DNA of 64,000 bases from Nocardioides sp. TF02-7 (lineage in GTDB: Bacteria; Actinomycetota; Actinomycetes; Propionibacteriales; Nocardioidaceae): contig NZ_CP092535.1 of assembly GCF_022437945.1 (NCBI RefSeq), positions 3,162,001-3,226,000 on the forward strand, given 5' to 3'. The first letter of the stretch is position 1. Every line of letters begins with the position of its first letter. Shown piece after piece: positions 57,371 through 64,000 of this stretch. The position numbers and the translations under genes are program-made. The notes under the pieces were generated by a model that made no database searches, was not told the origin of the DNA, and saw only the letters and a program-made list of their open reading frames with translations.

Positions 57371-58954
57371 CTAACGGCTCTCCAGCACCGCCCGGGCCGC
57401 GTTGTGGCCGCCGATGCCGGAGACGGCACCGCCGCGGCGTGCCCCGGAGCCGCAGAGCAGCACCGACGGGTGGCCGGTGTGGACGCCCCAGCGCTCGGCC
57501 GGGGTCTCGAGCCGGGCCCGGTTCGGCGCCCACGGCCAGTCGAGGTCGCCGTGGAAGATGTGGCCCCCGGGCATGGCGAGGTCGCGCTCCACGTCCTGCG
57601 GGATCTTCGCCTCGATGCAGGGCTCGTCGGCGGCGTCGCGGGCCACGCACGACTCGATCGGGTCGACGAGGTGCTCGTCCAAGGAGGCGATCGCGCGCCG
57701 CACGGCCTCCGCCTTGGCTGCCTCCGGGTCGGCGTCGAACAGCGACGCCGGGGTGTGCAGGCCGAAGTAGGTCAGGGTGTGGGTGCCGGGCGGCACGTCC
57801 CCGAGGATCGAGGGGTCGGTGAGGGAGTGGCAGTAGACCTCGCCGGGGAGCGGGTCGGGGAGCCGGCCGGAGGCGGCCGCGCCGTAGGCGGCCAGCAGCT
57901 CGCCGTAACCCTCCGCCAGGTGCAGGGTGCCGGCGAAGGCCACCTCGGGGTCGACCCCGGAGCGCAGCCGGGGCAGCCGGTCGAGCAGGAGGTTGACCTT
58001 GAGCTGGGCGCCCTGCGGCTTGGTGGCGTCGTCCTGCGGCTCGCCGAGCAGGATCCGCAGCACCCACGGCGCGACATTGGCGAGCACGACGCCGGCCGTG
58101 ACGCCGTGCTCGGCAGCACCGTCGTGCCAGCGCACCTCGGCGCCCGCGTCGGCGGCCCCGCCCGCGCCGGGCACGATCCGGCTGACGCCGGCGCCGGTGA
58201 CCACCTCGGCGCCCGCCTCGGTCGCGGCGCGCGCCAGGGCCTCGGTGACCGCGCCCATCCCGCCGACGGGCACCCGCCACTCCCCGGTGCCGTTGCCGAC
58301 CAGGTGGTAGAGGAAGCACCGGTTCTGCACGAGGGAAGGGTCGTGCAGCGACGCGAAGGTGCCGATCAGCGCGTCGGTCGCGACGACGCCGCGCACGGTG
58401 TCGTCGGTGAACCGGCGCTCGATCGCCTCGCCGAGGGGCTGCACGACGACGTCGCGCCAGGTGACCGGGTCGACCTGCGCCTGCACCTCGCGCTCGCGCG
58501 GCAGCGGCTCGAGCAGCGTGGGGGCCACGACCCAGCCCAGCCGCGCGACGTCGGCGTAGAACGCCCGCCAGGCGTCGTACTCCCGGTCGGATCCGGTGAG
58601 CTCGGCGAAGGAGCGCCGCGTCGCCTCGCCCTCCTCCCGCTCCACCAGCAGGCCGCCGTGGCGGCCGTCGCGGACCACTGGTGTGTAGGAGGCAGTCGGG
58701 CGCGAGACGAGCGAGATGTCCAGCCCGAGGTCGGTCACGACCTGGTCGGGCAGGAGCGAGACCAGGTAGGAGTAGCGCGACAGCCGCGTGGGCCGGCCGT
58801 GGAAGGCGGGAGCACTCACGGCGGCCCCGCCGACGTGGTCGAGCCGCTCGAGGACCAGGACCGACAACCCGGCCCGCGCCAGGTAGGCCGCGGCGGTGAG
58901 GCCGTTGTGCCCGGCGCCGACGACGACGACGTCGTACGAGGAGCGAGTGGTCAC
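57371..58954 (-). CDS. FAD-dependent oxidoreductase (phytoene desaturase/PYROXD2-like)
   Basis: 527 codons, intact, one of the few long unbroken genes. N-terminal dinucleotide motif DVVVVGAGHNGLTAAAYLAR, then VLERLDHVGGAAVSAPAFHG. The C-terminal motif is GHPSVLLCGSGARRGGAVSG. It belongs to the phytoene desaturase-like FAD family also called PYROXD2-like; no carotenoid genes are nearby, so the substrate is open. GTG 6 nt after TAGGGT, leaderless. Confidence 0.87.
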   Translation of the reverse strand: MTTRSSYDVVVVGAGHNGLTAAAYLARAGLSVLVLERLDHVGGAAVSAPAFHGRPTRLSRYSYLVSLLPDQVVTDLGLDISLVSRPTASYTPVVRDGRHGGLLVEREEGEATRRSFAELTGSDREYDAWRAFYADVARLGWVVAPTLLEPLPREREVQAQVDPVTWRDVVVQPLGEAIERRFTDDTVRGVVATDALIGTFASLHDPSLVQNRCFLYHLVGNGTGEWRVPVGGMGAVTEALARAATEAGAEVVTGAGVSRIVPGAGGAADAGAEVRWHDGAAEHGVTAGVVLANVAPWVLRILLGEPQDDATKPQGAQLKVNLLLDRLPRLRSGVDPEVAFAGTLHLAEGYGELLAAYGAAASGRLPDPLPGEVYCHSLTDPSILGDVPPGTHTLTYFGLHTPASLFDADPEAAKAEAVRRAIASLDEHLVDPIESCVARDAADEPCIEAKIPQDVERDLAMPGGHIFHGDLDWPWAPNRARLETPAERWGVHTGHPSVLLCGSGARRGGAVSGIGGHNAARAVLESR

Positions 58955-58960
58955 CTTGCG

Positions 58961-58966
58961 ACCCTA
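58961..58966 (-). promoter_or_regulatory. -10 box of FAD oxidoreductase gene (leaderless)
   Basis: TAGGGT on the minus strand, 6 nt before the GTG at 58954. Confidence 0.45.
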
Positions 58967-58995
58967 GTCCAGCGAGCCGTCGCCGCCCTGCCCGG

Positions 58996-59001
58996 TAGCC
59001 T
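58996..59001 (+). promoter_or_regulatory. -10 box of penicillin acylase 2 gene (leaderless)
   Basis: TAGCCT, 8 nt before the GTG at 59010. Confidence 0.45.
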
Positions 59002-59009
59002 CCTGCGTC

Positions 59010-60999
59010 GTGGCCCGGCTCTACCGCGACGCGTACGGCGTCCCGCACCTGCGGGCGGACTCGGTGCAGGGCCTGGCGAGGGCGCAGGGACGGGTCACCG
59101 TCCTCGACCGCGCCTGGCAGGTCGAGTGGCTCCGCCGCCGGGCGACCGGCACCACCGCGGAGGTGGCCGGCGAGGCCGGTCTGTCGTGGGACCGCTTCTC
59201 GCGGCGGATGCGCACGGTCGAGACCGCGCGTCGGGCGTTCGAGACGTGCACGCCGGAGACGCAGGCGCTCGTGACGGCGTACGCCGACGGCGTCAACGAG
59301 GCGCTCCGCGAGCTCGACCCCGCGTCGGTGCCGGAGCTGGTGGAGCTGCGCCGCTCGGCCGGGCTCGAGCGGCCGGGGGAGTGGGAGCCGTGGACGCCGC
59401 TGGCGACCTTCCTGGCCCAGCACCTGCTGTTCGCCAACCTCGGCGGAGCGCTCTGGAAGCGCCTGGTCGACGACGTGCTCGGTGCGGACGCCCGGCTGCT
59501 GTCGCACCAGCACCCGACGGCCTCGGGCAGCAACGCGTGGGCCGTGGGCGGGGGGCGCACGGCCACCGGCCTGCCGCTGATCGGCGGCGACCCGCACCGG
59601 GTCATCGAGCAGCCCGGCGTCTACCAGCAGGTGCGACTCGCGTGCGAGGACCCGGACGACTCCTTCGACGTCGTCGGCTTCACGTTCGTCGGCGTCCCCG
59701 GCGTGCAGCACTTCGCGCACGCCGGCGAGGTGGCGTGGGCGATCACCAACGCCTGCGCCGACTACCAGGACGTGAGCGAGGAGGCGGTGCCGCCGCGCGA
59801 CGTGCTGTCGGCGCGGACCGAGCAGGTCAGCGTGCTCGGCGGGGGCGCCGGTCGAGCTCGAGGTCGTCGAGACCGAGCGTGGCCTGGTCTTCGAGGACGG
59901 GCTCGCCGTGCGCACGACCTCGTGGGAGCTCGGTGACCTGGGGTTCGACGCGCTGCTGCCGCTGCTGCGGGCGCGGAGCGTCGACGACGTCGACCGGGCG
60001 CTCGACCTGTGGGTCGAGCCGGTGAACAACGCGGTCATCGCCGACCGGGCGGGGACCGTGCGCTACCGGATCGCCGGGCGGGTGCCGGTCCGCTCCGCCA
60101 CCGGCGCCTGGACCGGCTGGCTCGACGACCCCCGCCGCGCAGACGCCGGGCCGGACGGGCAGGTGGTGACGGCGAACGAGTGGCGCGGCCCCGAGAGCGA
60201 CGCGGTCGGCACCGTCTTCGCCGCCCCGTACCGCGCCGACCGGCTGCACGCCCTGCTCGACGGACGCACCGGCCTGACCGGCGCCGACTTCCGGGCGATG
60301 CACGACGATGCCTGGCTCGCGACGGTGCCGGTGGTGGCGGCGCTCGTGCCGGGCGCCTTCGACGACTTCGACGGCGTGATGGACGCGGGGTCGCCGCAGG
60401 CCGCGCGGTACGCCGCGTTCCGCACCGCGCTCGTCGCCAGGATCGCCGGCGAGCCGGTGTTCGCACCGCTGCACGACCCGCCCGAGCGGCACCGGCACGA
60501 GGCGGTGTTCGCGCCGTGGCTCGACGCGACCTACCGGATCGGGATCGCGCTGCCGCGGCTCGCCAACGAGGCACTGGCCGGCGGCAAGCCGTTCGGGATC
60601 GACGTGGTCGCGCACGCCGAGGCCGCCCTGGCCGAGGTCGACGACCGGCCGGTCCACGCGACCTGGGGCGAGACGCATGTGCTCGACCCGGTGCACGGCC
60701 TGGGGCTGCTCACCGGCTACGACGGCGACGACCTGCCGCGGGTCGGGCTCTCCGGCGACTCCGACTGCGTGCGCTGCTGCGCGTCGTACCCGGCGATCAC
60801 CGACGAGTGCAGCCGCGGCTCCGTCGCCCGCTACGTCTGGGACCTCGCCGACCGCACCGCCGGCGGCTGGGTGGTTCCGACCGGGGCGAGCGGCCTGCCG
60901 GACGATCCCCACCACCACGACCAGCTGCCGCTGTGGGCGGCCGCCGAGCTGGTCGCGATCGTCACCGACTGGGACCTCCTGGTGAGGTCGTCAGGGTGA
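59010..60999 (+). CDS. Penicillin acylase family protein, no signal peptide
   Basis: About 663 codons. Starts ARLYRDAYGVPHLRADSVQG with no signal peptide, unlike the secreted copy at 41319. Autocatalytic Ser in HPTASGSNAWAVGGGRTATG, then GGDPHRVIEQPGVYQQVRLA and the NAV/VNNAVI region. One base slip at about 59845 (GGGAG/VELEVVETERGLV). Likely acts in the cytosol on acylated metabolites; substrate unknown. Its stop lies inside a bidirectional terminator. Confidence 0.85.
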
Positions 61000-61031
61000 G
61001 GGTGACCCCTGGACCACCCTCACCCTGACGA
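60988..61031. terminator. 17-bp perfect hairpin overlapping both convergent genes
   Basis: TCGTCAGGGTGAGGGTG (60988-61004), 10-nt loop, exact complement at 61015-61031. It covers the acylase TGA and the last codons of the MarR-GNAT gene, so both proteins end inside the terminator. Confidence 0.7.
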
Positions 61032-61931
61032 TCCACCTGACGACCCCAGGTCCTTGGCGAAGAACGCCTCGGCGTAGGGGTTGTCGTTGTAGCGCTCGAT
61101 CCGTGTGTAGCCCGCCCGCTCGTACATCGCGATCGCCTCGAGCAGCGTGCCGTTGGTGTCGAGCACGACCCGCGTGAAGCCGCGGCCGCCGGCGGTGCTC
61201 TCGAGGTGGCGCAGCATCCGCGATCCCAGCCCGGCGCCACGCCAGCCCGGGTGCACCCACATCCGCTTGATCTCCGCCGTGCGCCCGGCCCCGGCGCCGG
61301 CGTCGAGGTGGGGAAGGGGACGGATGCCGCCGTAGGCGACCGGTTCGCCGTCGGAGGTGGCCACGACGTACGTCGCGCCCGGCTCGGGCGCGTCCGGTCC
61401 GCCCGGGTCGAAGCCGGTGGGGAAGCGTCGGTCGAGCTCGGAGAAGTAGCGGGCGGTCGCCTCCTGCGCGGCAGGGTCGTCGGGGCCGACCTCCCGCAGC
61501 CGCACGGTCGCCGCGCGCACCAGGAGGTCGGCGGTGGCGAGCGCGTCGGCGAGGCGGTCGCGCTGGCGGGCTGTCAGCGGCGTGACCAGGCGCGCGGCCA
61601 GCTCCTCCGACCGGTCGTCGAGCTCCTGGCGGGCGTCGCGGCCGGCGTCGGTCAGCCGGACCACGCGTCGCCGCTGGTCGCGAGGATCGGGGGAGGTCGT
61701 CACCAGCCCGTCCCGCTCCAGCCGCCGCAGCATCCGCGACAGGTGCCCGCTGTCGAGGTCGAGCCGCTCGCGCAGGTCGCGCACCGTGGACCCGTCGGCG
61801 GCACCGACCTCGAAGAGCAGCCGGCTCACGGCGAGCGGCCGCCCGGTGCCGAGGAACGACTCGTCGAGGACACCGATCCGCTGGGTGAACGTGCGGTTGA
61901 AGCGGCGCAGGACCGCCGTCGTCGAGCTCAC
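61020..61931 (-). CDS. MarR-GNAT fusion regulator/acetyltransferase
   Basis: 303 codons, intact. Residues 1-140 are a MarR winged helix: DSGHLSRMLRRLERDGLVTT and DPRDQRRRVVRLTDAGRDAR. Residues 150-300 are a GNAT acetyltransferase: RMWVHPGWRGAGLGSRMLRH (acetyl-CoA loop), then AIAMYERAGYTRIERYNDNP. The one-protein fusion is known in actinobacteria. It has a 20-bp perfect operator over its own -10, which predicts autorepression. GTG at 61931, 8 nt after TAGAGT. Confidence 0.9.
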   Translation of the reverse strand: MSSTTAVLRRFNRTFTQRIGVLDESFLGTGRPLAVSRLLFEVGAADGSTVRDLRERLDLDSGHLSRMLRRLERDGLVTTSPDPRDQRRRVVRLTDAGRDARQELDDRSEELAARLVTPLTARQRDRLADALATADLLVRAATVRLREVGPDDPAAQEATARYFSELDRRFPTGFDPGGPDAPEPGATYVVATSDGEPVAYGGIRPLPHLDAGAGAGRTAEIKRMWVHPGWRGAGLGSRMLRHLESTAGGRGFTRVVLDTNGTLLEAIAMYERAGYTRIERYNDNPYAEAFFAKDLGSSGGSSG

Positions 61932-61933
61932 GA

Positions 61934-61953
61934 TCTCTGACTCTAGTCAGAGA
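61934..61953. promoter_or_regulatory. MarR operator over -10 box
   Basis: TCTCTGACT-CT-AGTCAGAGA, perfect 9-bp arms. It contains the -10 TAGAGT (minus strand, 61940-61945) of the MarR-GNAT gene. Confidence 0.75.
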
Positions 61954-61988
61954 AACGGTCGACCGCCATGGCTGAAGCCAACAACGAC

Positions 61989-62019
61989 GGGAGCCGGACC
62001 CCAGCGGGGTCCGGCTCCC
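61989..62019 (-). terminator. Terminator after tRNA-His
   Basis: GGGAGCCGGACCCC (61989-62002), loop AGC, perfect complement at 62006-62019, 6 bp past the tRNA 3' end. Confidence 0.75.
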
Positions 62020-62025
62020 GGACAG

Positions 62026-62099
62026 GGTGAGTGACGGGACTTGAACCCGCGACCACCTGGACCACAACCAGGTGCTCTACCAGCTGAGCTACACCCACC
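62026..62099 (-). tRNA. tRNA-His (anticodon GTG)
   Basis: 74 nt including the extra 5' G(-1), which pairs with discriminator C as required for histidine. Anticodon arm CCTGG-TTGTGGT-CCAGG gives GTG. D-arm AGCTCAGCTGGTAGAGC; T-arm GGGTTCAAGTCCC. CCA not encoded. Confidence 0.92.
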
Positions 62100-62149
62100 A
62101 TCGGCTCCGGTCCGCCACCGGCGTCCGGGCCGGGACGAGTGTAGTGCCC

Positions 62150-62797
62150 TCAGTGCCCGGCGGCAGAATCGGTGTCGTCCACCGGGAGGCCCAGGCCGGT
62201 GATCGAGCCGCCGTGCCGCTCGGCCGCGACCTTGGCGGCGACCTTGTCGGGACCCGGGAGCGGCACGAAGATCGTGTCGCGGTAGTAGCGCAGCTCCTCG
62301 ATGCTCTCCTGGATGTCGGCCAGCGCCCGGTGGTTGCCGCGCTTGGTGGGTGCGCCGTAGTAGGCCCGCGGGTACCAGCGCCGCGCCAGCTCCTTGATCG
62401 AGCTGACGTCGACGATCCGGTAGTGGAGGAACGCGTCGAGCCGCGGCATGTCGCGCGCGAGGAACCCCCGGTCGGTCGCGACGGAGTTGCCCGCCAGCGG
62501 CGGCCGGCTCTCCGGGGGGCAGTGCTCGGCGATGTAGGCCATCACCTGCTCCTCGGCCTCGGCGAGGGAGGAGCCGGTCGCGAGCTGGTCGAGCAGCCCG
62601 GAGGTCTCGTGCATGTTGCGGACGAAGTCGATCATCTGGTCGAGCGCCTCGGCCGGGGGCTTGACGATGATGTCGACGCCGTCTCCGAGCACGTTGAGGT
62701 CGAAGTCGGTCACGAGCGCGGCGACCTCGACAAGCGCGTCGGTGCGCAGGTCGAGACCGGTCATCTCGCAGTCGATCCACACGAGTCGCTCGTTCAC
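62150..62797 (-). CDS. orn: Oligoribonuclease
   Basis: 215 codons, intact. DEDDh exonuclease marks: [13 protein letters not shown] (first Asp/Glu), [19 protein letters not shown], and [20 protein letters not shown] with the HRALADI triad. It degrades 2-5-nt RNAs to nucleotides, an essential last step of RNA decay. The GTG at 62797, 7 nt after TAGGGT, is preferred over the in-frame GTG at 62806. Confidence 0.92.
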   Translation of the reverse strand: MNERLVWIDCEMTGLDLRTDALVEVAALVTDFDLNVLGDGVDIIVKPPAEALDQMIDFVRNMHETSGLLDQLATGSSLAEAEEQVMAYIAEHCPPESRPPLAGNSVATDRGFLARDMPRLDAFLHYRIVDVSSIKELARRWYPRAYYGAPTKRGNHRALADIQESIEELRYYRDTIFVPLPGPDKVAAKVAAERHGGSITGLGLPVDDTDSAAGH

Positions 62798-62804
62798 GGG
62801 TTGC

Positions 62805-62810
62805 ACCCTA
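62805..62810 (-). promoter_or_regulatory. -10 box of orn (leaderless)
   Basis: TAGGGT on the minus strand, 7 nt before the GTG at 62797. Confidence 0.5.
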
Positions 62811-62856
62811 GCCCGTGGCGCCCCCCGTCTCTCAGGAGCGGTTCAGGCCGGTGTCC

Positions 62857-62862
62857 TAGGCT
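62857..62862 (+). promoter_or_regulatory. -10 box of MauE gene (leaderless)
   Basis: TAGGCT, 8 nt before the ATG at 62871. Confidence 0.5.
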
Positions 62863-62870
62863 CGGCGATC

Positions 62871-63432
62871 ATGGGTCACGGTGTGCACGGGTGGCTGGGC
62901 CTGGTCGCCCGGTTGGTCGCCGGGGGCGTCTGGCTGGTGGCCGGTGCGCTCAAGGTCACCGACCCCGCGGGCAGCATCGCCGCCGTCCGCGCCTACGAGC
63001 TGTTGCCCGGCTCGCTGGTCGAGCCGGTCGGCGTGGCCCTGCCGGCCGTCGAGATCGTCGTCGGTCTCGCCCTGGTCGTCGGCGCCTTCACGCGCGGCGC
63101 CGCGGTCGTGTCGGCGCTGCTCTACGTCGCGTTCATCGTCGGGATCGCCTCGGTGTGGGCGCGCGGCATGGAGATCGACTGCGGCTGCTTCGGCGGCGGC
63201 GGGGCGGAGGAGGGGGGCCTCCTCGTCCTACCCCTGGGAGATCGCGCGCGACGCGGCCCTCCTGGCCGCCTCGCTCTACGTCGCCGTGCTGCGGCGCACG
63301 CGGCTGGCGGTCGACAACGTGCTCTTCCCGGAGCGGACCGACGACCCGGAGCGGGACCGCCCGGACCACACCGAGCCCACCGATCCCACCGGGCTGATCG
63401 AGCCCATCGAGCCCATCGAGCGGAGAAGCTGA
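62871..63432 (+). CDS. MauE/DoxX-like membrane protein
   Basis: About 187 codons. Four hydrophobic segments (LVARLVAGGVWLVAGALKV; VALPAVEIVVGLALVVGAF; VVSALLYVAFIVGIASVW), then DCGCFG, a redox Cys pair typical of MauE and VKOR-like electron carriers. One base slip at about 63222, then GASSYPWEIARDAALLAASL. It probably passes reducing or oxidising equivalents to the DsbA-like protein encoded 3 bp downstream. Confidence 0.8.
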
Positions 63433-63435
63433 GAG

Positions 63436-64000
63436 ATGTCGAAGTCCAAGGCCAAGGCCAACGCACGTGCGGCCAGGGCCGCCGAGCTCCGCGCCGCGCA
63501 GGCGAAGGCCGAGCAGCGGCGCCGGCTCCTCATGATCGGCGGCGTCGTCGCCGTGCTCGTGCTGATTGCGGCCGTCGTGGTTATCGCGACCGTGTTCAAC
63601 CGGGACAAGGTCGAGGCCGGCTCCGCCGGCAGCCCGTACGGCGTCACGATCGGCGACCCGGAGGCCGACCACGAGGTCGTGATCTACGAGGACTTCCTCT
63701 GCCCGTTCTGCGGCGACCTCGAGCGGGCGACGGCCGACGACCTCGAGGAGCTCGCGGCGGACGGGAAGGTCTACGTCGAGTACCGCCCGTTCGACCTGCT
63801 GAGCGGGCGGTTCGGGGACTACCCGATCCGCGCCGCCAACGCCTTCGCCGTGGTGCTGGAGGAGGTCGGTCCCGAGGAGGCGAAGCGCTTCCACGACATC
63901 CTCTTCGCCAACCAGCCGGCCGAGGGCAGCGACTACCCGACCGACGACCAGCTGGTCGAGTGGGCCGTCGAGGCCGGCGCCGAGGAGAGCGCCGTCCGGG
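63436..64000 (+). CDS. DsbA-like thioredoxin-fold protein, membrane-anchored (5' part)
   Basis: 188 codons visible; the gene continues past the window. N-terminal basic lead and one anchor (LLMIGGVVAVLVLIAAVVVI), then a DsbA-type thioredoxin fold with CPFC in VVIYEDFLCPFCGDLERATA. A thiol oxidase acting outside the membrane, probably paired with the MauE-like protein. Confidence 0.87.
   Translation, partial: MSKSKAKANARAARAAELRAAQAKAEQRRRLLMIGGVVAVLVLIAAVVVIATVFNRDKVEAGSAGSPYGVTIGDPEADHEVVIYEDFLCPFCGDLERATADDLEELAADGKVYVEYRPFDLLSGRFGDYPIRAANAFAVVLEEVGPEEAKRFHDILFANQPAEGSDYPTDDQLVEWAVEAGAEESAVR

Overview
The window is very GC-rich double-stranded DNA from an actinobacterium. Gene content and order point to Nocardioidaceae (Nocardioides or a close relative): a clpS - DUF2017 - mec - cysO - cysM - MBL hydrolase - rph - rdgB series in the order known from mycobacteria, a pafB/pafC pair, DUF3039, DUF3048, DUF3152 and DUF3618 proteins, and many genes with a TANNNT -10 box only 6-8 nt before the start codon (apparently leaderless mRNAs). 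Family placement is inference; there is no rRNA gene to confirm it.

A caveat governs the annotation. About half of the protein genes are broken by one or more single-base insertions or deletions, mostly in G or C runs, while the protein sequence on both sides matches one family and continues across the break. This looks like uncorrected sequencing error and not gene decay. Such genes are given as one CDS from inferred start to inferred stop, with the break position stated. Three apparent fusions (at about 385, 16825 and 35882) have the same cause.

Layout. 1-14 kb: CNNM transporter-like proteins, a DUF1800/DUF1501 pair, a secreted M15 peptidase, a LuxR regulator, a flavin monooxygenase, HIT protein, FabG, DUF3048 lipoprotein, TetR regulator with a candidate operator, YqgE/AlgH. 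14-17 kb: an SDR-SDR operon divergent from a LysR gene, of lower GC. 17-19 kb: DUF3039 and a DEAD/DEAH helicase, followed by mirror-image arrays of a 32-bp repeat. 19.3-23.4 kb: an iron-siderophore ABC importer behind a DtxR/IdeR-like iron box. 23.4-25.8 kb: DUF1697, MFS exporter and ArsR-like regulator. 25.8-27.3 kb: a second mirror-image pair of the same 32-bp repeat arrays, enclosing one AbiEi/DUF559-type gene. 27.3-38.6 kb: the clpS-mec-cysO-cysM-rph-rdgB series, interrupted by a DUF3152 protease, a phosphodiesterase, a two-component system and an ABC exporter. 38.6-46 kb: tRNA-Leu, peroxiredoxin, GroES-like protein, a secreted penicillin acylase, a DHA2 exporter and a crotonase. 46-55 kb: SRPBCC/ArsR pair with operator, pafBC, SprT-like/DUF2786 protein, HNH-repeat protein, DinB, a possible PD-(D/E)XK protein, LysR. 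55-57 kb: two near-identical promoter-plus-hairpin modules around a tiny membrane protein, then STAS and ANTAR regulators and tRNA-Lys. 57-64 kb: FAD oxidoreductase, a second acylase, a MarR-GNAT fusion with a perfect operator, tRNA-His, oligoribonuclease, and a MauE/DsbA thiol-redox pair that runs off the end.

The most unusual items are the 32-bp repeat arrays, the twin promoter-hairpin modules near 55.3-55.7 kb, and a compact structured palindrome element at 2176-2265. No IS element, CRISPR array, prophage or rRNA was found.
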